A DNA stretch of 64,000 nt from Nocardioides ferulae (GTDB lineage Bacteria; Actinomycetota; Actinomycetes; Propionibacteriales; Nocardioidaceae), in assembly GCF_003660455.1 (NCBI RefSeq), contig NZ_QZVR01000002.1, positions 372,001 through 436,000 on the forward strand, in the 5' to 3' direction. Numbering within the stretch: the stretch's first letter is position 1; every line of letters begins with the position of its first letter. Below the pieces are notes generated by a model that searched no databases, was not told where the DNA came from, and worked only from the letters and a program-made list of their open reading frames with translations. A program made the translations under genes and the position numbers. Positions 7,356-14,637 of this stretch are shown here, in pieces.

Positions 7356-10300
7356 CCCCTTCGTCCACCTGCACGTGGCGTCGGGCTACTCCTTGCAGTA
7401 CGGCGCCTCCCACCCGCAGGTGCTGGTCGAGCGGGCGGTCGAGCAGGAGATGGACGCCCTCGCCCTCACCGACCGCGACGGCACCTACGGGGCGGTGAAG
7501 TTCGCCAAGGCCTGCCTGGCCGCCGGGGTCCGCCCGTTGCTCGGAGTCGACCTCGCCTACCGCCCGACCCTGGTCTCGAGTCCGGCTTCGGCGCCGGCCA
7601 GGCCCCGCACGCCGGTGCGCGGCGGGGCGTTCCGCGACGCCAGGCTGCCCCGGGTCACCTTCCTGGCCTCGGCCGGTGGGCGCGGCGGCCGGGCCGGATG
7701 GGCGGCCCTGTGCCGGCTGGTCTCGGCGACCCACCTCGCCGGCGAGCGCGGCAGCCCGGTCCTCGACCTGGGGTTGCTCGCCGAGCAGCTGGCCGAGCCC
7801 CTGGCGGCCGGCGACCTGATGGTGCTGCTGGGTCCCGGGTCCGAGCTGGGCTCGGCGGTCACCCGGCGCCGTGCCGACCTGGCGCTGGCCGCGCTCGCGC
7901 CCTGGCGCGAGCTGGTCCCGTCCGCCAACCTGCTCGTCGAGCTCGTCTCCCACCGGCTGCCGGCCGGCCGCGACGGCTCGTGGGGGCCCGGCACCACCCC
8001 CCACGCGGCCCGGATGGCCGGGGTCGCCCGGCAGGCGGGCCTCGGCACGGTGCTGTCCAACGCCGTCCGCTACGCCGACCGTCGCGACGCGGTCACCGCC
8101 GACGTGCTCGACGCGGCTCGGCGGCTGGTGGCGCTGGACCGTCGCCACGTCGACCGGGGCAACGCCGAGGGGCGCCTGCTCTCGGGCAAGCAGATGGCCG
8201 AGGTCGCCGAGGAGATCTGCCGTGCCTCGGGCCTCGGCGACCCGGCCCGCGAGGCGCTGCGGCTGCTGGCGCGCACCCGCACGGTCGCCGACCGGTGTGC
8301 GCTCGACCCGCGGGCCGACCTCGGTCTCGGCGAGGTCCACTTCCCCGAGTTCGAGCTCGCCTCCGGTGCCCTGACCCGAGACCACAGCGCCGACGGGCTG
8401 CTGCGGGCGCGCTGCGAGGGGGCGATCGGCGACCGCTACGGTTCCGGCCCCAAACAGGTGGTCTGGAAGCGGCTCGACGACGAGCTGTGCCTGATCCGCG
8501 ACCTCGGCTACGCGTCGTACTTCCTCACCGTCGGCGACGTCACCGACCTGATCCGCGAGATGGGGGTGCGGGTCGCGGCCAGGGGGTCAGGCGCCGGCAG
8601 CCTGGTCAACTACCTGCTCGGGATCTCCGGGGTCGACCCGATCCGGCACGGCCTGCTCATGGAGCGGTTCCTCTCCCCGCTGCGCCAGGCGCTGCCCGAC
8701 ATCGACGTCGACGTCGAGTCGGCGCGGCGCACCGAGGTCTACGAGCGCATCCTCGACCGCTACGGCGGCGAGCGCTGCGTGTGCGTGTCGATGATGGACA
8801 CCTACCGCGTTCGCCACGCGGTGCGCGACGTGGGTGCCGCGCTCGGCATGCCGCCCGGCGAGGTCGACGCGATCGCCAAGGCGTTCCCCCACATCCGGGC
8901 CCGCGACGCCCGCACCGCCCTGCGCGAGCTGCCCGAGCTGCGGGCCAGTGGGCTGGGGGAGAGCCGGCTCGACCTGATGTTCCAGCTCGTCGAGCGCCTC
9001 GACGGACTGCCCCGACACGTCGCGGTGCACCCGTGCGGCGTGCTGCTCTCCGACGCCACCCTGCTCGACCGCACGCCGGTCGAGGCCAGCTACGCCGGTT
9101 TCCCGATGAGCCAGTTCGACAAGGACGACGTCGAGGACCTCGGCCTGCTCAAGCTCGACGTGCTCGGCATCCGCATGCAGTCGGCGATGGCGCACGCCGT
9201 CACCGAGATCCGCCGGGTCGACGACGTCGCCCTCGACATCGACGACGAGCAGCAGGTGCCGTTCGACGACCCCGACACCTACGCGATGATCTCCTCCTCC
9301 CGCACCCTCGGGGTCTTCCAGATCGAGTCGCCGGGCCAGCGTGAGCTGGTCGGCAAGTCCGGCATCGAGAGCTTCACCGACATCGTCACCGACATCTCGC
9401 TGTTCCGCCCCGGGCCGGTCAAGAGCGACATGGTGACTCCCTACCTCGAGGCCAAGCAGGGCTGGCGGCCGCCGGCCTACCTCCACGACGACCTGCGCCC
9501 GATCCTCGAGCAGACCCACGGGGTGGTGGTCTTCCACGAGCAGGTCATCGAGATCATCGCCACCTTCGCCGGCGTCACGAACGCCGAGGCCGACGAGGCC
9601 CGGCGCGCGCTCGGCGACGTCGAGGGGATGGCCCAGGTGCGGCACTGGTTCTTCCCCCGCGCCCTCGGTCGCGGCTACCCGCTGCCGGTGGTCGAGACGG
9701 TGTGGCGGGTGCTCGAGTCGTTCGCCTCCTTCGGGTTCTGCAAGGCCCACGCCGCGGCGTTCGCCCTGCCCACCTACCAGTCCGCGTGGCTCAAGGCGCA
9801 CTGGCCGGCGCACTTCCTGGCCGGGGTGCTCACCCACGACCCCGGCATGTACCCCAAGCGGCTGATCCTCGACGACGCCCGCCAGTTCGGGGTGGCCGTG
9901 CTCGGCCTCGACGTCAACGCCAGCGACCGGGACTACCGCGTCGAACGTCTGCCTGCCGAGGACGCCGCCGACGAGGCGCCCCGCTACGGCATCCGGCTGG
10001 CGCTCTCCGAAGTGAAGGGGATCAGCGCGGCAGAGGTCGACCGGGTGGTCACGGCGCGGCCGTTCCACTCGCTCGGCGACTTCTGGCAGCGCGCCCGGGT
10101 CTCCCGCCCGGTGGTCGAGCGGCTGGTGCTGGCAGGTGGCTTCGACGCGGTCTACGACCTCGGGTCGGGTGACCGCGGGGTGAGCCGGCGCGGCCAGGTG
10201 ACCCGGCGCGACCTGCTGCTGCAGGTCGCCGAGCTCGACCGGAACGCCCGTGCCGCCGACCGCGCCGGGCGCGGCCGGGGCCTGGCCCGGCGCCGGGCCA

Positions 10301-11250
10301 CCGTGACCCCGGCCCGCACCCGGGCGGACGACGCCGCGGCGCGCAACAGCACCGAGCCGGCAGAGCGTGAGACGGCTCCGGCGACCGAACGGCACGCGCT
10401 GGCCGAGCCGGGGGTGTGGGCCCGCGCCGCGGCCCAGTCACGGGCCGGCGCGCCGCCGGCTCCGGTGACCTCGGTGCAGTTGGCGCTCGACCTCGGAGAC
10501 ACCCCGGGGGAGGGCGAGGTCTCCGGCCTCCCCGAGCTGAGCCCCGAGGAGAAGATGCGGGCCGAGTTGGAGATCCTCGGGCTCGATGCCAGCCGCCATG
10601 TGGTCGAGACCTACGACGGCTTCCTCGACGCCCTCGGCGTCACCCGCAGCAAGGACCTCCTGCGTCGCCGGAGCCGGTCCGAGCTGCTGGTGGCCGGGGT
10701 CAAGGTGGCCACCCAGACGCCACCCATCCGCTCCGGGCGCCGCGTGGTGTTCCTGACCCTCGACGACGGCACCGGTCCGGTCGACGCCACCTTCTTCGAG
10801 GACGCCCAGGGGCCCTACGCGGCGACCGTGTTCCACTCCTGGCTGCTGGTGGTGCGCGGTGAGCTGCGCCGCACCGGCCGGCGGGGGGTGTCGTTGCGGG
10901 CCACCGGCTGCTGGGAGCTGCCCGAACTGCACACCCTGTGGCGGTCCGCCCCCTCGGCCGAGGCCGGCCTCGCGGCGGTCCGGGAGCAGATGGCGGCGGC
11001 TCCCGCCGGGTTCGATGCGGCCGGTTCTCACGCCGTTGCCGGCGCTGCCGAGAGCCGATCGACCCGGCCGGTGGTGGCCCAGCCTCCCGACCGCGGTGCG
11101 GGCGCAGCCGGTGGCATGGGCCGACGCCGGGTGCTGGTGCACTCCAGTGGCTTCAAGCTCTCCCCGTACGCCGACGTCCGACCTGCCGGCGAGGACGCCC
11201 GTGAGGTGGGCCGCAAGCTCTGGCACCGCAGCCCGGGGAGCCCCGGATGA
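7345..11250 (+). CDS. dnaE2: Error-prone DNA polymerase III alpha subunit DnaE2
   Basis: 1301 aa. GTG 7345 overlaps the HEPN stop. Domains in order: a PHP domain (VHLHVASGYS, ALALTDRDGTYG), the polymerase palm with catalytic Asp pair PDIDVDVESARR and third Asp in LLKLDVLGIR, fingers and HhH region, then an OB domain (VVFLTLDDGTGPVDATFF). The second copy with 3-D architecture unlike DnaE1 marks it as the SOS translesion polymerase. PHP ligand positions are degenerate compared with dnaE1 in this window (TDRDG for TDHGN). It is longer than typical DnaE2 because of a low-complexity Ala/Arg linker around residues 975-1060 that also contains QLALDL, a possible clamp-binding motif. No imuB gene is in the window. 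Confidence 0.92.
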   Translation: MSPDPFVHLHVASGYSLQYGASHPQVLVERAVEQEMDALALTDRDGTYGAVKFAKACLAAGVRPLLGVDLAYRPTLVSSPASAPARPRTPVRGGAFRDARLPRVTFLASAGGRGGRAGWAALCRLVSATHLAGERGSPVLDLGLLAEQLAEPLAAGDLMVLLGPGSELGSAVTRRRADLALAALAPWRELVPSANLLVELVSHRLPAGRDGSWGPGTTPHAARMAGVARQAGLGTVLSNAVRYADRRDAVTADVLDAARRLVALDRRHVDRGNAEGRLLSGKQMAEVAEEICRASGLGDPAREALRLLARTRTVADRCALDPRADLGLGEVHFPEFELASGALTRDHSADGLLRARCEGAIGDRYGSGPKQVVWKRLDDELCLIRDLGYASYFLTVGDVTDLIREMGVRVAARGSGAGSLVNYLLGISGVDPIRHGLLMERFLSPLRQALPDIDVDVESARRTEVYERILDRYGGERCVCVSMMDTYRVRHAVRDVGAALGMPPGEVDAIAKAFPHIRARDARTALRELPELRASGLGESRLDLMFQLVERLDGLPRHVAVHPCGVLLSDATLLDRTPVEASYAGFPMSQFDKDDVEDLGLLKLDVLGIRMQSAMAHAVTEIRRVDDVALDIDDEQQVPFDDPDTYAMISSSRTLGVFQIESPGQRELVGKSGIESFTDIVTDISLFRPGPVKSDMVTPYLEAKQGWRPPAYLHDDLRPILEQTHGVVVFHEQVIEIIATFAGVTNAEADEARRALGDVEGMAQVRHWFFPRALGRGYPLPVVETVWRVLESFASFGFCKAHAAAFALPTYQSAWLKAHWPAHFLAGVLTHDPGMYPKRLILDDARQFGVAVLGLDVNASDRDYRVERLPAEDAADEAPRYGIRLALSEVKGISAAEVDRVVTARPFHSLGDFWQRARVSRPVVERLVLAGGFDAVYDLGSGDRGVSRRGQVTRRDLLLQVAELDRNARAADRAGRGRGLARRRATVTPARTRADDAAARNSTEPAERETAPATERHALAEPGVWARAAAQSRAGAPPAPVTSVQLALDLGDTPGEGEVSGLPELSPEEKMRAELEILGLDASRHVVETYDGFLDALGVTRSKDLLRRRSRSELLVAGVKVATQTPPIRSGRRVVFLTLDDGTGPVDATFFEDAQGPYAATVFHSWLLVVRGELRRTGRRGVSLRATGCWELPELHTLWRSAPSAEAGLAAVREQMAAAPAGFDAAGSHAVAGAAESRSTRPVVAQPPDRGAGAAGGMGRRRVLVHSSGFKLSPYADVRPAGEDAREVGRKLWHRSPGSPG

Positions 11251-11301
11251 CGGCGGCACTCGGGCACGGGCCACCCCCGACGAACTTCCAGCGGCAAGCA
11301 C

Positions 11302-11307
11302 TAGGCT
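11302..11307 (+). promoter_or_regulatory. -10 element of a leaderless promoter (methyltransferase)
   Basis: TAGGCT ends 7 nt before ATG 11315, which indicates that the methyltransferase has its own promoter outside LexA control. Confidence 0.6.
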
Positions 11308-11314
11308 GGCGGCC

Positions 11315-12076
11315 ATGCCTGCCTCCCTCTCCGACGCCCGTGGCGCCGAACGGCCTGGCGAGCGTCGCAACGCCGCCCGCACCACGGTGGTGTGGGAGGC
11401 ACTGCGCCCGGTCCTCGAGCGCCGCCCGGACGGTCCGGTGCTCGACGTGCTCGACATCGGCGGCGGCACCGGTGGCCTCGCGGTCCGGGTGGCCGAGCTC
11501 GGCCACCGGGTCGCGGTGGTCGACCCCAGTCCCGACGCGCTGGCGTCCCTGGACCGCCGGGCCCGCGAGCTCGGGGTCGAGGTCCGTGGCCAGCAGGGCG
11601 ACCTGTCCACCCTGCTCGACCTCGTCGGCCCCGACAGCGCCGACGTGGTGCTGTGCCACGGCGTCCTGGAGGTCGTGGTCGACCCGGCCGCCGGGCTCGG
11701 CACTCTGCGTGAGGTGCTGCGCCCCGACGGCGCGCTCAGCCTGGTGGTGGCCCAGCGACACGCCGCGGTGCTGGCCCGCGCCATGGCCGGACACTTCGGC
11801 CAGGCGCTGGCCCTGCTCGACCCGGCGACCGCCGGTGACGCCCATGGGCGCACCGGCCGCCGGTTCACCGCCGAGGAGATCGCCGACCTGCTCGAGGACA
11901 CCGGCTTCGACCCGGTCTCGGTCCACGGCGTGCGGGTCTTCGCCGACCTGGTCCCGGGGTCGCTGCTCGACCTCGAGCCGGGCGCCACGGCAGCCCTGGT
12001 CGACCTCGAGCGTGCCGTCGCCGAGCGGCCGGAGTACCTCCCCCTCGCCACGCAGCTGCACGTGCTGGCGCGCTGA
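11315..12076 (+). CDS. Class I SAM-dependent methyltransferase
   Basis: 253 aa. The Rossmann SAM site is VLDIGGGTGGLAVRVAELGH, followed by the acidic strand end VAVVDPSPDAL and the motif LCHGVLEVVVDPAAGLGTLR. The C-terminal half (GRTGRRFTAEEIADLLEDTG, VRVFADLVPG) resembles small-molecule or tRNA carboxymethyl-type methyltransferases. No substrate can be assigned. It lies between dnaE2 and DNA polymerase IV but has its own leaderless promoter, so a repair role is not implied. Confidence 0.8.
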   Translation: MPASLSDARGAERPGERRNAARTTVVWEALRPVLERRPDGPVLDVLDIGGGTGGLAVRVAELGHRVAVVDPSPDALASLDRRARELGVEVRGQQGDLSTLLDLVGPDSADVVLCHGVLEVVVDPAAGLGTLREVLRPDGALSLVVAQRHAAVLARAMAGHFGQALALLDPATAGDAHGRTGRRFTAEEIADLLEDTGFDPVSVHGVRVFADLVPGSLLDLEPGATAALVDLERAVAERPEYLPLATQLHVLAR

Positions 12077-12118
12077 TCCGGGCGGCCCGGGCGGCCCGGG
12101 TGGTTGCGGGGGGCCCAG

Positions 12119-13291
12119 GTGAACGGCACGCCGATCCTGCACGTCGACATGGACGCCTTCTACGCCTCGGTGGCGCTGCGGGACCGGCCCGACCTGCAGC
12201 AGTTGCCGGTCATGGTCGGGGGCGGCCACCGCGGGGTCGTGCTCTCGGCCAACTACCACGCCCGCCAGCACGGCGTACGCTCCGGGATGCCCGCCACCCG
12301 GGCCCGGCGGCTGTGCCCCCAGATGGTCGTGGTGCAGCCCGACCACACCCTGTTCGGTCAGGTCTCCTCGGCGGTGATGGAGTGCTTCCGGCGGGTCACC
12401 CCGCTGGTCGAGGCGGTCTCCTCCGACGAGGCGTTCCTCGACGTGCGCGGCGCCGCGCGCCGCCTCGGGTCGCCGGTGCAGATCGCCGAACAGCTGCGCG
12501 CTGCGATCCACGACGAGCAGGGCATCACCTGCTCGGTCGGGGTGGCGGCCTCGGTGTCGGTGGCGAAGCTGGCCAGCCGGCGGGCCAAGCCGGACGGGGT
12601 GCTGGTGGTCCCTCCCGACGCGATCACCTCGTTCCTGCACCCGCTCGACGTGGGCGAGCTGTGGGGGGTGGGCGAGCAGACTCGGGCCCTGCTGCACCGG
12701 CTGGGCCTGGTCACCGTCAGCGACGTGGCGCACACCCCGCTGCGCACCCTGCAGCGGGCCGTGGGCGACAGCCTCGGCCGGCACCTCCACGAGCTGGCCT
12801 GGGGCACCGACCGCCGCGAGATCGTCCCGCGGCGGATGGACGACGACCCCGACCGGTCGATGGGTGCGCAGGAGACCTTCGGTCGTGACGTCGACGACCG
12901 CGAGGTGGTGCTGCGCGAGCTGCTGCGGCTCTCGGCGAAGGTGACCGGCCGGATGCGTGTCGCGGGAGTGGCCGGCCGCACCGTCACGATCACCGTGCGG
13001 TTCGCCGACTTCACCACGATCACCCGCTCCCGCACCCTGCCGGAGGCCACCGACGTCACCGTCGAGGTCTATCGCGCGGCCACCCGCCTCTACGACGCCC
13101 TGGGGCTGCAGCGGGCCAGGCTCCGGCTGGTGGGGGTCCGGGTCGAGGGGTTGGTCCCGCGGCAGAGCGTGCACCACCAGCTCACGCTGGACGAGCGGGA
13201 GCACGGCTGGTCCGATGCCGACCGGGCCGTCGACCGGGCGACCCGGCGGTTCGGCCCGGCCGCGGTCCGTCCGGCCAGCCTGCTCGGCTGA
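12119..13291 (+). CDS. dinB: DNA polymerase IV (Y-family)
   Basis: 390 aa translesion polymerase. Catalytic motifs: ILHVDMDAFYASVALRD at the N-terminus (first Asp) and VSSDEAFLDVRGAARRL (Asp-Glu pair). Next come SVGVAASVSVAKLASRRAKP, the helix-hairpin-helix thumb region (DVGELWGVGEQTRALL) and the little-finger domain. Near the C-terminus SVHHQLTLDEREHG contains QLTLD, a plausible beta-clamp motif. The start is taken as GTG 12119 because the conserved core begins right after it; an in-frame TTG lies at 12104. No LexA box is visible in front. Confidence 0.92.
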   Translation: MNGTPILHVDMDAFYASVALRDRPDLQQLPVMVGGGHRGVVLSANYHARQHGVRSGMPATRARRLCPQMVVVQPDHTLFGQVSSAVMECFRRVTPLVEAVSSDEAFLDVRGAARRLGSPVQIAEQLRAAIHDEQGITCSVGVAASVSVAKLASRRAKPDGVLVVPPDAITSFLHPLDVGELWGVGEQTRALLHRLGLVTVSDVAHTPLRTLQRAVGDSLGRHLHELAWGTDRREIVPRRMDDDPDRSMGAQETFGRDVDDREVVLRELLRLSAKVTGRMRVAGVAGRTVTITVRFADFTTITRSRTLPEATDVTVEVYRAATRLYDALGLQRARLRLVGVRVEGLVPRQSVHHQLTLDEREHGWSDADRAVDRATRRFGPAAVRPASLLG

Positions 13292-13484
13292 CGAAGGCCA
13301 AGACCGGGGCCGACACGCCGGCCGGAGGTTTGCGGGACAGTCGCGGCGGGGACCAGGTGGCGAAGCAAGGAACACGAATTTGTCGATCGTGCCTACCCTG
13401 TCCTCGGGGGGGCACCTAGACTGGAGGACAGCCAGTCGTGGGGTTCCGCTGGCTGCGAAGGCAAAGAGTGCGTTGGAGGACACG

Positions 13485-13949
13485 GTGCCGCTCTCCGAAG
13501 AGGAGTTGAGACTGCTCGAGCAGATGGAGCGCGCGCTCGTCGAGGAGGACCCCAAGTTCGCCTCCACCCTGCGCGGCACGACCCTGCGACGCACTGCCCG
13601 ACGCCGCGCGGTCTTCGCCGGCATCGCGTTCGTCGCCGGCATCGCCATCTTGATGACCGGCGTGATCGCCGACCCCGGGCCGACCGGGTTCACGATCGGC
13701 ATCGTCGGCTTCGTGATCATGCTCGGCTCCGCCTACGTCGGGCTCGCCGCCCTCCGCGGCAGCCATGCGGTCGCCGCCGACCCGACCGCGGCCCACCCCT
13801 CCCGCGGGTTCACCGTCATCGACGGCGGCCGCAAGGGCCGCTCCGGCCGCTCCCGCAAGACCCCCCACCGTCCCGCCGCCGCGCAGTCCTCGTTCATGGA
13901 GCGCATGGAAGAGCGGTGGCGGCGCCGCCGGGAGAACGGCGGCCTCTGA
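13485..13949 (+). CDS. DUF3040 family membrane protein
   Basis: 154 aa, GTG 13485 after a TTGGAGGA ribosome binding site. The N-terminal MPLSEEELRLLEQMERAL-type motif (here from VPLSEEEL) with DPKFASTL is diagnostic for DUF3040. Two hydrophobic helices follow (FAGIAFVAGIAILMTGVIA and GFTIGIVGFVIMLGSAYVG), then a basic tail with an Arg-rich end. Members commonly lie just upstream of the mra operon in actinobacteria, as here. The function is unknown. Upstream 13292-13484 carries -10-like TACCCT and TAGACT sequences but no clear promoter pair. Confidence 0.85.
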   Translation: MPLSEEELRLLEQMERALVEEDPKFASTLRGTTLRRTARRRAVFAGIAFVAGIAILMTGVIADPGPTGFTIGIVGFVIMLGSAYVGLAALRGSHAVAADPTAAHPSRGFTVIDGGRKGRSGRSRKTPHRPAAAQSSFMERMEERWRRRRENGGL

Positions 13950-14011
13950 ACGCTGGGGGTCTCGCCCCTGTGCGACATCGTGGGCTGAGTGTCGCCCGGG
14001 GTGGTGGTCCG

Positions 14012-14271
14012 CCGCTGCGCGGCGGGCTTTCCGCTGCGCGGGGCTGCGTGGTGCTGGTGAGCTGCGGTGGCGTGTGTGGGTGGGGCGGGTCGGCTGCGCC
14101 GGAGGGGGCCCCGGCCGGCCAACCACCCGCTCCGCTCGTTCCTCACGGAGCGGGGGCCAGTCCCATCCACGGCCGTCCGGGGGCCCCCTCCGGCTCCGCC
14201 GCCCCACCCCGCGCCCGGCGCCGGGCTCACCGACCCCGGGTGGGAGAGGGTTTCGCGGCTACGCCGCGATG
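14012..14271 (+). repeat. Structured intergenic repeat, copy A
   Basis: One of four copies in this window (others at 54492, 54780 and 55050). Order of parts: module CCGCTGCGCGGGGCTTC (degenerate in this copy, with an extra partial module in front), TGGTGCTGGTGAG, a GC-rich left arm, an 8-bp perfect hairpin CCGCTCCG / CGGAGCGG (14127-14153) with an 11-nt loop, a right arm complementary to the left arm ([16 protein letters not shown] against GGGGCCCCTCCGG), and a terminal TCGCGGC / GCCGCGA hairpin. It lies in the convergent gap between DUF3040 and the transglutaminase gene. No coding role is apparent. Confidence 0.85.
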
Positions 14272-14383
14272 TCTCTCAGCACCCGGGATTCGCCCACTCG
14301 ACGGGCCTGGGCCGGCCGGGTCATGCGCGAAGCGCACTCCTCACCTCCCCGGGGGCGCCGGGCCAGTGGGCCGGCGCCTGCGC

Positions 14384-14632
14384 GGGTGGGGTGGGGGTCG
14401 GAGGCGCCGCGCTGCCGGGACGCTAAAGACAAGCCGTTGTGGGCCGGCCCCACACTCCAAGCCCACGGTGAACCCGCGCGCCCTGCTGTAGGTGGGGCCG
14501 GTCCATGACGGCATCGTCCCTGTCGGCCCGGGAGCGCGAGCGACGCAGACCCCCACCCCACTCCCCACAACCCACCAGCCCAGATGGTCAGGCAGACCAC
14601 GAAGCCCCGCGCAGCGGAAGCCCCGCGCAGCG
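14384..14632 (-). repeat. Second structured element in the same gap, opposite orientation
   Basis: A long inverted repeat has 14-bp perfect arms (14386-14399 and 14548-14561, GACCCCCACCCCAC type) enclosing smaller GC hairpins around 14440-14460. On the minus strand it is preceded by two tandem 16-bp modules (14601-14616, 14617-14632) matching CCGCTGCGCGGGGCTTC, the module that starts copies B and C of the other repeat. The two elements share a 5' module and fold plan but differ in sequence. The 13950-14637 gap holds only these elements. Confidence 0.65.
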
Positions 14633-14637
14633 GTGCC

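Noticed and set aside
13292..13484. Promoter pair before DUF3040
   Set aside because: TACCCT and TAGACT are -10-like but no -35 lies at 16-19 bp from either; left unannotated.
11153..13720. Antisense frame of about 850 codons over the methyltransferase and dinB
   Set aside because: No motifs, covers two well-supported genes on the other strand, same shadow composition.
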